NCBI GenBank assembly: GCA_902790015.1
Contig: CADAQF010000019.1
Coordinates: forward strand, 1 to 64,000
DNA length: 64,000 nt
DNA from: an uncultured Eubacteriales bacterium
GTDB taxonomy: Bacteria; Bacillota; Clostridia; Christensenellales; Aristaeellaceae
Direction: 5' to 3'
A program made the translations under genes and the position numbers. Of this stretch, positions 22,979 to 31,340 are shown in pieces (the first letter of the stretch is position 1; every line of letters begins with the position of its first letter). The notes below the pieces were generated by a model. That model was given only the letters and a program-made list of their open reading frames with translations, had not been told where the DNA came from and made no database searches.

Positions 22979-23923
22979 TTATTCCGCCGTTTCTTCTGCG
23001 GCTTCCTCAGCCCCGGCCGCTGCTTCCTCTTCAGCCAGACGCTTTGCTTCCTCCTCCGCCAGGCGTTTTGCTTCTTCTTCGGCCAGGCGCTGCGCCTCTT
23101 CCTCGGCTAGCCTTGCCATCAGCTGCTCCGGGGTTTCCTCGGGGGAGGCCAGAGAGAAGGCGTTTTCGTCCATCACCAGCCAGGTGCCGCCTTTATTGTT
23201 CACGTTGTTAAGATAGCCGTGCAGGCCATCCTCTGTTTCCACCTCGGCCCAGCCGTTTTCCTTGATCTGCAGCACCGTCAGCGGCCGCAGGGTGGGGTAC
23301 TGCTTCAGGCGCACGCCGCTGGTGCGGTCCGCCGAGCGGATATTGACGGTCGTGCGGCGGGCGGGATTGTTCGGATCCTGCAGGACGGCCTTTTCCACCG
23401 GCGTCTGCCATACGTCCCTGAAGGACAGGCAGTCGTTCTGCAGGTAACCCTCATATCTGCCGTACCGGGCCAGGGAAAAATCGTCTCCCCTTTCCAGTAT
23501 TACCACATACTGCCCGTCGGGCACCTTGGTGACGTTTTTGGATTTGGTGCTGGGCTCCCTGTGCATCGGCAGGCTCTTGCTGCGCTGCAGGAAGACGATG
23601 GCCAGCTGGTTTCCGTAGGGCGCGTCGCTGAAGGACAGATTGTACGTGCGGATGTACCGCTTGCCCTGCACGCCTTCCTGCGCAATGCAGCACCAGCCCA
23701 GGCCCAGCGTTTTGATCTCCACCTCGGCCAGGAAGGGAAGCGCTCCTACCGGGGCCTTCCGTTCATCAAAATCGTCGTATACGTAGGCGCCTTCCTCCGC
23801 CACCACCACCGCGGTGATTTTCCCCTGTATATACTCAGGCGCCACCGGCTGATCCACCGCCAGCGCGCCCGCCGCCGGCATCAGCAGGGCCAGCGCCAGG
23901 ATGAGGCATATCGTTTTCCGCAT
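22979..23923 (-). CDS. Secreted SH3-like domain protein with RLAEEEAK tail
   Basis: 314 residues. After the signal peptide (MRKTICLILALALLMPAAGALA) come three beta-rich segments resembling bacterial SH3 domains: GAYVYDDFDERKAPVGALPF, LPMHREPSTKSKNVTKVPDG and NIRSADRTSGVRLKQYPTLR with WAEVETEDGLHGYL. The C-terminus (about 272-314) is a charged helix of four RLAEEEA(K/Q/A) octads, likely coiled coil. Cell-wall association is suggested by the SH3 domains, but no enzymatic domain is present. GGAGGAG precedes the ATG; the longer ORF start lies before the promoter-proximal spacer. Confidence 0.75.
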   Translation of the reverse strand: MRKTICLILALALLMPAAGALAVDQPVAPEYIQGKITAVVVAEEGAYVYDDFDERKAPVGALPFLAEVEIKTLGLGWCCIAQEGVQGKRYIRTYNLSFSDAPYGNQLAIVFLQRSKSLPMHREPSTKSKNVTKVPDGQYVVILERGDDFSLARYGRYEGYLQNDCLSFRDVWQTPVEKAVLQDPNNPARRTTVNIRSADRTSGVRLKQYPTLRPLTVLQIKENGWAEVETEDGLHGYLNNVNNKGGTWLVMDENAFSLASPEETPEQLMARLAEEEAQRLAEEEAKRLAEEEAKRLAEEEAAAGAEEAAEETAE

Positions 23924-24036
23924 ATCCCCGCTCCTCCTTTCGGGTAAATCCTTTTTTATTGTACACGCCCTGTCCGACATTTGTCAATTACGGGTGTGTT
24001 ACGGGGATGTAAAATAGTGTGTTGCGGGGATGAAAA

Positions 24037-24093
24037 AAGTCCCCTCAAAGCCTGCGGCGTTACAGGCATTTCAGGGGTCCTGAACGGGGACTT
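24037..24093. promoter_or_regulatory. Nested alternative hairpins in the 23924-24219 spacer
   Basis: CCCCT...AGGGG (24041-24045 with 24073-24077) encloses GCCTG/CAGGC (24050-24054 with 24063-24067). The same left arm, as AAGTCCCC, can instead pair with GGGGACTT (about 24086-24093). It lies between divergent genes upstream of the 24151-24179 promoter. Its role is unknown. Confidence 0.4.
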
Positions 24094-24150
24094 ATGACCA
24101 TGGTCTGCCGGCCCGCGGGACCTCCCGTGCGTAAATTTACGTTCCGAAGC

Positions 24151-24179
24151 TTGTCAGGCATTCCGGAACATTGTATAAT
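24151..24179 (+). promoter_or_regulatory. Promoter of the 24220 gene
   Basis: TTGTCA (24151-24156), a 17-bp spacer and TATAAT (24174-24179), 40 bp before the start codon. Confidence 0.7.
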
Positions 24180-24219
24180 CTTGCTGCGCCCTGGGGCGCG
24201 GAAAGACAGGTTGATCACA

Positions 24220-24945
24220 ATGAAAAGATCGTTGCGGACTGTGGCGTTATTCCTCCTCACGGCGCTGTGCGTTCATTTGGCCGTTCCCTTCTCCTCCGCG
24301 GAGGAAGCCCTGACCCCCCGGGAGCAGATGATCGAGGACATCCTGGCCGCCGCCAAAGCGGAATACGACGCGGCCGGCGGCAGGCTCAAAAGGGCCCATT
24401 ACGCCAGCGATATCTATGTATGCAAGAATTTCACCGTCTACTGCTTCAAGGAGGCGGCAGGCCGTTACCGCATGGCCGAATACCCGGACGTGAAGCTGGT
24501 GATCCCGGACAATCTGCCCGCCAAGCAATGCACCGACCCCGCCTACGGCGCCCTGTGGAAGGATATTTCCGCCGCCGACGGCAACCCCTTTTACGCCGTG
24601 GAAACGTTTGTGTACGACGCCAAACAGTCCAAGGAAGAAAACCGGGAACGCGCGCGGGCCTTCCTGCGAAAGGCCCAAAAAGGCGATTTTTTCCAGATGC
24701 GGGCCAATTATTATTACGGCGTCGGCGCCCACAGCATGATTTTTTCCGCCGATTATGACCCGGAGACGGACACCGTCACCTGGTGCGACAGCAACATGAA
24801 GGGCGAAAAGAAAAACGGCATCCGCTACGCCCTTTTGCAGTGGGACGCCAATAAGCCCATCGACTGGTTCGTGGACGCCTTCTGCCGGAAAAAATACGGC
24901 GCCACCATCTATCGCCTGAGGGATGACATCATCCCGGCCGAATAA
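24220..24945 (+). CDS. Secreted papain-like / NlpC-like protein
   Basis: 241 residues with a signal peptide (MKRSLRTVALFLLTALCVHLAVPFSSA). The mature part has a Cys near a helix start (DIYVCKNFTVYCFKEA) and a His at a strand start (YGVGAHSMIFSADYDPETDTVTWCDSN), the order and context of NlpC/P60- or amidase-type cysteine peptidases. The assignment is from pattern only. A peptidoglycan-directed activity would fit export. It is followed by a GNAT gene 20 bp later. ATG 24220 is chosen for the signal peptide and promoter; the longer ORF would include the promoter. Confidence 0.6.
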   Translation: MKRSLRTVALFLLTALCVHLAVPFSSAEEALTPREQMIEDILAAAKAEYDAAGGRLKRAHYASDIYVCKNFTVYCFKEAAGRYRMAEYPDVKLVIPDNLPAKQCTDPAYGALWKDISAADGNPFYAVETFVYDAKQSKEENRERARAFLRKAQKGDFFQMRANYYYGVGAHSMIFSADYDPETDTVTWCDSNMKGEKKNGIRYALLQWDANKPIDWFVDAFCRKKYGATIYRLRDDIIPAE

Positions 24946-24965
24946 ACGAAAAGGGGGTTCTGCCC

Positions 24966-25493
24966 ATGAAACTGACCCTGGAAACGGAACGCCTGCTGCT
25001 GCGCCCTTTTTCCCCGGACGACGCGCAGGCCATGTTCGACGGCTGGGCCAACGACCCTGAGGTCACGCGCTATGTTACCTGGGGCCCCCACGGCACCGTC
25101 GAAACGACCCGGGCGCTTCTTTCGTACTGGATCCGGGAATACGAAAAGCCCGAGCGTCTGAACTTCGCCATCGAGCTTAAAGCAGACGGCCGTCTGATCG
25201 GCGGGATCGACGTGGTCGGGTATCTGGGGGGCGTTAAGGGGACGCCGGTCATCGGCTATGCGCTGAGCAAAGCGCACTGGAATCACGGCTACATGACCGA
25301 GGCCTGCCAAAGGCTCCTGGATCATCTTTTTTCCCTGGGTTACAAAGAGGTCAGGATCGACGCGATGCCGGAAAACACAGGCTCCGTCCGCGTGATCGAA
25401 AAATGCGGCGGCCAGTTCCTCTGCGCCGAAACAGAAGAGCGCCCTCTCAAAGGCGACCGGGTGCTGGTCAACCGCTACGTGGTAAAACGATAG
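24966..25493 (+). CDS. GNAT-family N-acetyltransferase (RimJ/RimL type)
   Basis: 175 residues. It begins LTLETERLLLRPFSPDDA, the hallmark of the Acetyltransf_3/RimJ-RimL group, and has the acetyl-CoA pocket around GYALSKAHWNHGYMTEA and the terminal VRVIEKCGGQF. It probably acetylates a protein N-terminus or small amine; the substrate is unknown. A ribosome site (AAAGGGGGT) precedes the ATG. Confidence 0.85.
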   Translation: MKLTLETERLLLRPFSPDDAQAMFDGWANDPEVTRYVTWGPHGTVETTRALLSYWIREYEKPERLNFAIELKADGRLIGGIDVVGYLGGVKGTPVIGYALSKAHWNHGYMTEACQRLLDHLFSLGYKEVRIDAMPENTGSVRVIEKCGGQFLCAETEERPLKGDRVLVNRYVVKR

Positions 25494-25538
25494 GCTGTGA
25501 ACCTGAAGGAACGGTTTTTTGATCCCGTCCTGAGTGAA

Positions 25539-25567
25539 CGCCCCGGAACCGATAGGGCTCCGGGGCG
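25539..25567. terminator. Bidirectional terminator
   Basis: CGCCCCGGA and TCCGGGGCG form a 9-bp perfect stem between convergent genes, followed by CTTCTTTTC on the plus strand. Confidence 0.7.
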
Positions 25568-25584
25568 CTTCTTTTCATGCTCTT

Positions 25585-26331
25585 TTACACGCTCAGCTTC
25601 CTTTCCATGATCTGCACGGTGACCAGGTACATCACCGCGGAAAGGCCCATGGCGATGGCTGCATCGACCAGGAAGACGGTCCGGACGGCCTCGATCGGGG
25701 CTGTGCCCTTCAGCTGGATGAAGCCCGTGAGCCACAGCAGCGCCAGGATGATCAGGAAGCTTACGAAGCCGCTCCAGCGCCGCCCGCTGAACAGCGCCGT
25801 GGAGATGACCACCCCCAGATACGCGCAGGAAACCGTCGAGATCCAGGTGGCCAGTATGTTTGCCGTCAGCGCGAGCATCGTGGGATAGTCCAGCGTGATG
25901 CGGCTGTCGATGGTCTGAAGCATCTCCCTGAGGGTGTTCCACAGCTCATTCAGCAGGCCCTGCCTGCCGAACAAAAGCGTAATGTCCAGCGCGCCCAGCG
26001 CGAAGAAAAACGCGCCGCACAGCAGGATGGACAGGCCGTTTTCCAGCATCTTGGCTCCCAGGATCTTGTAGCTGCTGTTGGGGGTCATAAAGAGCATGTA
26101 GCTCTGCTTGGTGTTCATGTCCCGGTGCAGTATCACCACGCTCGCCAGACCTATCACCGTGATCCCGCCGAACGCCAGCAATGTAAGCAGCACTACGCCT
26201 GCGGCCAGCACGCGTTCGTTGTCCCCGTACAGGCCGATCAGGAATGCGATCTGCGCCATGGCCGTCAAGCCCAGCACCATCAGCTTGGTGAACAGCGTTT
26301 TTCTGAATTCGTATTTCATCAGGTTTTTCAT
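25585..26331 (-). CDS. ABC-2 type transporter permease
   Basis: 248 residues with about six transmembrane helices, starting MKNLMKYEFRKTLFTKLMVLG as in ABC-2 membrane subunits next to YtrA-type regulators. It overlaps the ATPase gene by 4 bp (ATGA), so it is coupled to it. It probably forms an exporter for a peptide antibiotic or cell-envelope stressor, by analogy with the ytr operon. Confidence 0.8.
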   Translation of the reverse strand: MKNLMKYEFRKTLFTKLMVLGLTAMAQIAFLIGLYGDNERVLAAGVVLLTLLAFGGITVIGLASVVILHRDMNTKQSYMLFMTPNSSYKILGAKMLENGLSILLCGAFFFALGALDITLLFGRQGLLNELWNTLREMLQTIDSRITLDYPTMLALTANILATWISTVSCAYLGVVISTALFSGRRWSGFVSFLIILALLWLTGFIQLKGTAPIEAVRTVFLVDAAIAMGLSAVMYLVTVQIMERKLSV

Positions 26332-27032
26332 GCCCGCACCTCCGTGTGTCCGTATATCTCGCGGTATCTGTCCGCCATGGACAGGCCGCGTTCAGTCCGC
26401 AGCGCTTCAAGATCCGCTTCTTCCGCCAGCCTGCCATCCTTGATAAAGAGCGCCGTGTCGGCGATCGCTTCCATCTCTTCCACCAGATGGCTGGACAGCA
26501 TCATCGTTTTGTCCTCCCCCGCCCTTTCCAGGATGGTTTGACGGATCTCGTCGCGGGCCAGGAGGTCTATGCCGTTGAAGGGTTCGTCCAGCAGGTACAC
26601 CCTCGCGTCCCTGGCCAGGGTCACCGCTATCTTCATTTTCGCCATCATGCCGGAGGAAAGGGAGCGGGTCTTCATTTCCGGCCTGAGCTCCATGCGCTCC
26701 AGCAGCGAAAGATAGCTGTCCATGTGAAAATCCTCAAAAAAGTCCGCGTAATACCGCCCCGCGTCCCCGGCCGTCATCCAGGTGTAAAAGTAGGGCTCGG
26801 TGGACATATAGGTGATATGCTTCCGGCTTTCAATGCCCACAGGCGTCCCTTCGTACAGCATTTCTCCGGAGGTGGGCTTGATAAGCCCCGCGGCCATTTT
26901 CATCCAGGTCGTCTTGCCCGAGCCGTTGGGGCCGAGCATGGCGTACACGCGGCCCGGCGACAGCTTTACGGAAATGCCGTCCACGGCGGTCTTGTTCAGA
27001 AATTTCTTAACGATGTTCCTGCTTTCAAGCAT
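26328..27032 (-). CDS. ABC exporter ATP-binding protein
   Basis: 234 residues with Walker A GPNGSGKTTWMK, signature SLSSGMMAKMK (degenerate, as in ABC-2 exporters), Walker B VYLLDEPFNGID and switch-region SSHLVEEME. It lies 3 bp after the GntR regulator gene and overlaps the permease gene. Together they form a regulator-ATPase-permease operon. Confidence 0.9.
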   Translation of the reverse strand: MLESRNIVKKFLNKTAVDGISVKLSPGRVYAMLGPNGSGKTTWMKMAAGLIKPTSGEMLYEGTPVGIESRKHITYMSTEPYFYTWMTAGDAGRYYADFFEDFHMDSYLSLLERMELRPEMKTRSLSSGMMAKMKIAVTLARDARVYLLDEPFNGIDLLARDEIRQTILERAGEDKTMMLSSHLVEEMEAIADTALFIKDGRLAEEADLEALRTERGLSMADRYREIYGHTEVRA

Positions 27033-27035
27033 GCT

Positions 27036-27389
27036 TTATTCCTCCTGCTTCCACAATAACGCTGATATTTCCGCCGGGGACAGGCCCAGCGTTTCCATAC
27101 GGTTCAGAAAATCCCGCGCCGCGTTTTGCGCAAGCTCCATGCGCAAAGCCCTGATGCGCGTCTGATCCTCCGTGACATAGGTTCCCAGGCCCCGCCTTGT
27201 TTCGCACAGGCCGGCCTTTTCCAGTTCCTGGTAAACGCGGGCGGCGGTGTTGGGGTTGATCGAATAATGCAGCGCCAACTCTCTTCCGCCCGGCAGCTTG
27301 TCCCCCGGCGGCCGGCGGCCGGTGACGATGTCCGTTTCCAGCGCGTTCATTACCTGCAGCCAAATCGGCCTGTTCGGTTCAAAGTCCAT
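27036..27389 (-). CDS. GntR-family repressor, YtrA subgroup
   Basis: 117 residues. An N-terminal winged helix (PIWLQVMNALETDIVTGRRPPGDKLPGGRELALHYSINPNTAARVYQELE) is followed by a short helical tail (about 75-117) without a ligand-binding domain, as in YtrA. It is the first gene of the ABC exporter operon and probably binds the 28-bp palindrome over its own promoter. Confidence 0.9.
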   Translation of the reverse strand: MDFEPNRPIWLQVMNALETDIVTGRRPPGDKLPGGRELALHYSINPNTAARVYQELEKAGLCETRRGLGTYVTEDQTRIRALRMELAQNAARDFLNRMETLGLSPAEISALLWKQEE

Positions 27390-27407
27390 ACGTCCTCCCT
27401 CAAAGCG

Positions 27408-27435
27408 TTAGTGCACTATGGCAATAGTACACTAA
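27408..27435. promoter_or_regulatory. GntR/YtrA-type operator
   Basis: TTAGTGCACTAT and ATAGTACACTAA are near-perfect inverted half-sites around a short centre. The palindrome covers the -10 box of the regulator promoter, so occupancy should block transcription. Confidence 0.8.
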
Positions 27436-27452
27436 GACAATAAATATGTCAA
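27424..27452 (-). promoter_or_regulatory. Promoter of the GntR-ABC operon
   Basis: Perfect TTGACA (27447-27452), a 17-bp spacer and TACTAT (27424-27429) on the minus strand, overlapping the operator. Confidence 0.75.
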
Positions 27453-27553
27453 GGGCTTTTTTGATATTTTTTTGTTGCTTTATCTCAAATGCTGTCATTA
27501 TGTTCTGCAATCAGGTCATTCATCACAAAAGGCTTCCGTTTGACGTCAAAAAA

Positions 27554-27571
27554 GACCGGCCAAAGCCGGTC
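27554..27571. terminator. Hairpin in the 27453-27735 spacer
   Basis: GACCGGC/GCCGGTC stem with a CAAA loop and A/T runs on both sides. It probably ends the AI-2E family gene transcript, which runs leftward. Nothing else is recognised in this spacer. Confidence 0.55.
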
Positions 27572-27735
27572 AAAAAGGCGTCTGCCGGAATCCGGAAGGA
27601 TTACGGTACATGATGTATGATGTACTGATTTCAGACCAGGCCGGGCATGACCTCGGAGAAATCCTTTTGCGCATATCGCTTTCGCCCGGCAATGCCGTCG
27701 CTCAGCTGAAGCGGCCGGAGGCCGCGGTCCAAACG

Positions 27736-28974
27736 TTATACTGAATTCCTTTTTCTCCCCGCGCCCGTCCCGGCGGGCTTTTTGCCCGCTGCCGCTTTGG
27801 GCGCCGGCTTTTCCGCCGTTTGGATCCCGGGCGCCGGCGCTTTTTCTTCCCGGCTGTTTTCACGCTGTTTTGCGGGCCCCAGGAAGCGGCTCATCCAGAC
27901 GGCGGTTTCTTTCAGGTCCTCCCGCGCCGCGTCAAAAAAGCCGCTCTTCCACGACGTCTGCAGCACCACCATCACGATGGGAGACAGCGTCATACCCACC
28001 ACCCCGCCGGTCTGCAGGCCTACGTACATGCTGATCAGGGAAAGCACGGGATTCAGCCCCATCTGCTTATTCATCACGCGGGGCTCGGTCACCTTGCGGG
28101 TCACATACAGGATCAGGTGGACGCCCAGCGTCACAAAGGCGGTATGGTAATCCCTGATCAGAAAGCAGATGATAATCATCGGCACGTACAGCGTGCCGTT
28201 TCCAAACAGCGGCAGGAATTCAAGCAGCGCCGCCAGGCTGGCCAGCAGGAAACCGTAGGGCACGCCGAAGATGGTGAAACCGGCGGCGGACACCGTCAGC
28301 ACGAAAATCGTGTAGATCACCTGCATCCGGATATAGCCGGCGACCGCCTCGGCCGCGGAACGGCGCATCTGCATGCTGGGAGAAAGCGGCCCCCTTGTTT
28401 CTTTTCTGGGAAACAGCTTGCTGAAGTCTCTGGTCAGAAAAAAGGAGCCCAGCAGCAGGAAGTTGGCGAATATCAGCACGCTCGGCAGGGAAAACGCCAC
28501 GTTGACCGTCGTCCCGACCAGGCTGCCGGCGGTCGTCGTAGCCCAGGAGGTCAGCTCCTGATACGCCCGGTTCATCAGGGAATCCATCTGCTCCAGCCGG
28601 TCGGATTCCTCAAACATTTTCGTAATCCAGGCGCGGAAACGCTGATAAATATCGTTGATGCCCTGCAGCCACAGCGGCGCGTTCTGAAGCGCGCTGATGG
28701 CCTGCCTGACCACAAAGGAGGTAAACCAGTACACCAATAGCGCTATGACCGCGTATACCAGCACCAGCAGCAGCAGCGTGGAAACCGAGCGGTTCACGCG
28801 CAGCCTGTCCAGTCTGCGGATGGCAGGCTGCAGGGCGGCGGCCAGCGCCAGCGCCACGATGAACGGCCCCAGCACTTTCCATAAAAACGGGGTCCAGTAA
28901 AACACCGCCGTCACCACAAGGCCCAGCAGCAAAAGCCGGAGCATGTTCCGCTGCCACAGCAATTTAGCGTTCAT
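27736..28974 (-). CDS. AI-2E family (PerM/YtvI-like) membrane transporter
   Basis: 412 residues. Seven to eight transmembrane helices run from about residue 8 to 345, with the family's FLPLFGNGTLYVPMII and GLQTGGVVGMTLSPIVMVV near the C-terminal half. The last 55 residues are a Lys/Pro/Ala-rich cytoplasmic tail (KPAPKAAAGKKPAGTGAGRK) that is longer than usual. The transported substrate of such proteins is mostly unknown. Its start is 14 bp from the BirA-type operator of the divergent bioY. Confidence 0.85.
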   Translation of the reverse strand: MNAKLLWQRNMLRLLLLGLVVTAVFYWTPFLWKVLGPFIVALALAAALQPAIRRLDRLRVNRSVSTLLLLVLVYAVIALLVYWFTSFVVRQAISALQNAPLWLQGINDIYQRFRAWITKMFEESDRLEQMDSLMNRAYQELTSWATTTAGSLVGTTVNVAFSLPSVLIFANFLLLGSFFLTRDFSKLFPRKETRGPLSPSMQMRRSAAEAVAGYIRMQVIYTIFVLTVSAAGFTIFGVPYGFLLASLAALLEFLPLFGNGTLYVPMIIICFLIRDYHTAFVTLGVHLILYVTRKVTEPRVMNKQMGLNPVLSLISMYVGLQTGGVVGMTLSPIVMVVLQTSWKSGFFDAAREDLKETAVWMSRFLGPAKQRENSREEKAPAPGIQTAEKPAPKAAAGKKPAGTGAGRKRNSV

Positions 28975-28987
28975 GAGGCGCCTCCAA

Positions 28988-29017
28988 TGTAAACTATAAA
29001 ATAAAATATGGTTTACA
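28988..29017. promoter_or_regulatory. BirA-type biotin operator
   Basis: TGTAAAC (28988-28994) and GTTTACA (29011-29017) are exact inverted half-sites 16 bp apart. This matches the known BirA operator half-site. The right half overlaps the bioY -35 box. Confidence 0.85.
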
Positions 29018-29040
29018 ATCAGCCGATCCGGTGGTAGAAT
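29012..29040 (+). promoter_or_regulatory. bioY promoter
   Basis: TTTACA (29012-29017), a 17-bp spacer and TAGAAT (29035-29040), 35 bp before the start codon. Confidence 0.75.
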
Positions 29041-29075
29041 ATACAGGAAAGATACATTTTCCGAGGTGTTATGCG

Positions 29076-29615
29076 ATGAAACGTTTTTCTGTCCGGGATC
29101 TGACGCTGATGGCTTTTTTCGCGGCCCTATTGGCCGTGTGCAGCTGGCTTTCCATACCGGCCGCAGTACCCTTCACCCTGCAGACTTTCGCCGTGTTTCT
29201 GACCCTGCTGCTGCTGCCGGCGGCGCAGGGCATCGGGGCGATAGCGGTCTATCTGCTGCTGGGAGCGGTGGGGCTGCCGGTATTTTCGGGGTTCAGGGGC
29301 GGCATAGCGGCCCTGCTGGGCCCTACGGGCGGGTACCTGACCGGGTTCCTGGTCACGGGGCTTTGCTGCCTGCTGGCAGAAAAGCTTCACCAAAACACCC
29401 TGCCCCGCCGCGCGGCGTTCCTGGTCGTCGGCCTTCTGTTATGCTATGCCCTGGGCACGGTCTGGTTTGTCAGAACCTACACCGCCGCGCCGATGACGTT
29501 CGGCAAAGCGCTTTCCATGTGCGTGTTTCCCTTCCTTTTGCCCGACGCCGTCAAGCTGGCCCTGGCCGTGGTCCTGAGCCTGCGCCTGCGTCCCGTGCTC
29601 TTGAAGCTGCGGTAA
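29076..29615 (+). CDS. bioY: Biotin transporter BioY
   Basis: 179 residues with six hydrophobic segments. It has the BioY motifs VPFTLQTFAVFL, LLLGAVGLPVFSGFRGG and GPTGGYLTGF. It is the substrate-specific S component of an ECF-type biotin importer; the shared ECF ATPases are not in this window. ATG 29076 follows GAGGTG 8 bp upstream. Control by BirA is supported by the operator at its promoter. Its 3' end overlaps the convergent acyltransferase gene by 65 bp. Confidence 0.93.
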   Translation: MKRFSVRDLTLMAFFAALLAVCSWLSIPAAVPFTLQTFAVFLTLLLLPAAQGIGAIAVYLLLGAVGLPVFSGFRGGIAALLGPTGGYLTGFLVTGLCCLLAEKLHQNTLPRRAAFLVVGLLLCYALGTVWFVRTYTAAPMTFGKALSMCVFPFLLPDAVKLALAVVLSLRLRPVLLKLR

Positions 29616-30804
29616 TGCTGCGCAGGAGCCTTCTTTGAACGGGCAGCTCATACCCGTAGGTCAGGACGGCGGCTATCAGCAAGGACAACCCGAAGCATAA
29701 AAGCACATACGGCCACTGCCAGCTCAGTTCCCCGTCCGCCCAGGGCTGGGTGGACTTAGCGGGAGGGATCCCCCAGTCCTTCAGATGCAGGGTGACCATC
29801 TGATGCCACAGATAATACTGGTAGCTGACCGAGGCCAGAAACCGCATCGCCCTGTTGCCGAACAGGAACCGGGCCGCCGGCAGGGAAAAGCACAGCCCCA
29901 CGGCCGTCAGGGTGAAGCCGATGCCCAGCATGAATCGCCGGTTCATCTGGCCTAAGCGGATGGCCTCTATCCCGTTGGACGCCGCCTGCTCCCGCGCCGT
30001 CTGCGTCAATAACCACAGCCCCACCCCGGCGCAGAGGGTGAAAAACACCTTTTCCCGCGCCGTCTGGCCGTTGAACCGGCTGCGCAGCGCGCGGATGGCC
30101 GTGGCGGACATGAAGCCCAGCGCGTAGATGTCCAGGAAGGCCGGCAGCTGGTTGATATAAAGCGACGTATCCTGAAACCCCGCAGCCCAGGCGCGGTAGG
30201 CGAATGCCGCCGCCGTCATGCTCCCCGCCGTCCAGACGGGGTGCTTTTGGTACAGCCGGCATAAAAGCGGGAACAGGATATAAAACTGCACCTCCACCGC
30301 CAGCGTCCATAAGACCCCGTTGAGCGGGGATCCCGTGTAGGAAAAGGGAAAAAGCGTATGCGTGAAGGTCAGATGGGCCAGCAGGTCCCGTATCATTTCC
30401 CAGGCTGTCTGATACCGGTGGGACGGCAGCGCGTCCAGCAGCAGGGAAACAACCAGCACCAGCAGATACCCCGGCAGCACGCGGATGAGCCTCTTTTTAT
30501 AAAACGGAACCGCCGCCGGCGCTTTTGCTCCTTCCCGGGCATGAGGGTACATCAGCAGCAGCCCGCTTAAAAAGATCAGCCCGTCCACGGCGATATACCC
30601 GCAGCGGGGGATAAAGTCCAGGTTGAAAAAGACCGGGCCCACATAGCCGATGGGCATCAGCCAGCTCTGCTGCCAGATGTGGAACCAGCTCACCACGAAC
30701 ATCATCAGCACCCGGAAGCCGTCCAGCACGTCCAGTTGCCTTTCGTCTATATCGCCCCGATACCGCGCCGGCGCCCGGCTGACCGGTTTTTTTGTTTGAC
30801 TCAT
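29551..30804 (-). CDS. Membrane acyltransferase family 3 (OafA-like)
   Basis: 417 residues, about ten transmembrane helices. It opens with QLDVLDGFRVLMMFVVSWFHIWQQSW, containing the family's catalytic His, and continues with a GYIAVDGLIFLSGLLLMYP loop and a KKRLIRVLPGYLLV motif. Such enzymes O-acylate extracytoplasmic polysaccharide or peptidoglycan. ATG 30804 is preferred to the adjacent GTG because of AAAGGA upstream. It is divergent from the first leader-LysM gene, and its 5' end was copied together with that region (see 33180-33310). Confidence 0.85.
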   Translation of the reverse strand: MSQTKKPVSRAPARYRGDIDERQLDVLDGFRVLMMFVVSWFHIWQQSWLMPIGYVGPVFFNLDFIPRCGYIAVDGLIFLSGLLLMYPHAREGAKAPAAVPFYKKRLIRVLPGYLLVLVVSLLLDALPSHRYQTAWEMIRDLLAHLTFTHTLFPFSYTGSPLNGVLWTLAVEVQFYILFPLLCRLYQKHPVWTAGSMTAAAFAYRAWAAGFQDTSLYINQLPAFLDIYALGFMSATAIRALRSRFNGQTAREKVFFTLCAGVGLWLLTQTAREQAASNGIEAIRLGQMNRRFMLGIGFTLTAVGLCFSLPAARFLFGNRAMRFLASVSYQYYLWHQMVTLHLKDWGIPPAKSTQPWADGELSWQWPYVLLCFGLSLLIAAVLTYGYELPVQRRLLRSITAASRARDAGAGSGPRPGPA

Positions 30805-30944
30805 CACAGGTCCTTTCCGTCCTCTTGTCGGGCCCGCCGCTCAAGCGCCGTCCGCCCCCGTTTCCCCATTATACCATGAGTTGGCCTGATGGGAAAACGA
30901 TCCTGAAAAAATTCTTGAAAACCTTCCTGCCACCCCTTCTTCTG

Positions 30945-30989
30945 CCCCGTATCAATAGATGTGAACGCCACAGAGCGTTCCGGAACAAA
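30945..30989 (+). repeat. Hairpin element A, upstream of LysM gene 1
   Basis: CCCCGTATCAATAGATGTGAACGC leads into a GAACGC/GCGTTC stem (30963-30968 with 30975-30980) and CGGAACAAA. It is one of five related copies, all upstream of leader-LysM genes. Confidence 0.65.
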
Positions 30990-31033
30990 GATAAAAAAAC
31001 AACAGGCGCTGAAACGCGGAAGGAGATAAAACA

Positions 31034-31264
31034 ATGTCTGAAGCTCTTAACTACATCATGAACGAAGTTACTGTCGATGAACTGGCCAACGCCGCGGGCG
31101 GGGCTTCCGATTATCGCCGCATCGTGTACACCGTGAAAAAGGGCGACACCCTGATCAAGATCGCCAGGCGTTACGGCGTCACCGTGGATAACCTTGTCCA
31201 CTGGAACGGCATCAAAAACCGCCGCCTGATCATCGTGGGTCAGAAGCTGATCATCGTCAAGTAA
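31034..31264 (+). CDS. Leader-LysM peptide 1 (double-glycine leader plus LysM)
   Basis: 76 residues. Residues 12-23, VTVDELANAAGG, match the LSxxELxxIxGG consensus of double-glycine leaders at -12, -11, -8, -7, -2 and -1. Such leaders are cut by C39 peptidase ABC exporters. The rest (about 30-76) is one complete LysM domain (YTVKKGDTLIKIARRYGVTV...VGQKLIIV). The predicted 53-residue mature peptide is strongly basic (12 Lys/Arg against 3 Asp). AAGGAGAT stands upstream of the ATG. No C39 exporter is in the window. The leader-LysM pairing is seen directly; export and peptidoglycan binding are family-based inference. Confidence 0.85.
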   Translation: MSEALNYIMNEVTVDELANAAGGASDYRRIVYTVKKGDTLIKIARRYGVTVDNLVHWNGIKNRRLIIVGQKLIIVK

Positions 31265-31340
31265 GCGGCTTTTGAGCCTCCGGCCCCGATTGAACCGGGG
31301 CACCTGAAAAAAACCGAAAAAAATACCGGCAGTCCGCTGC

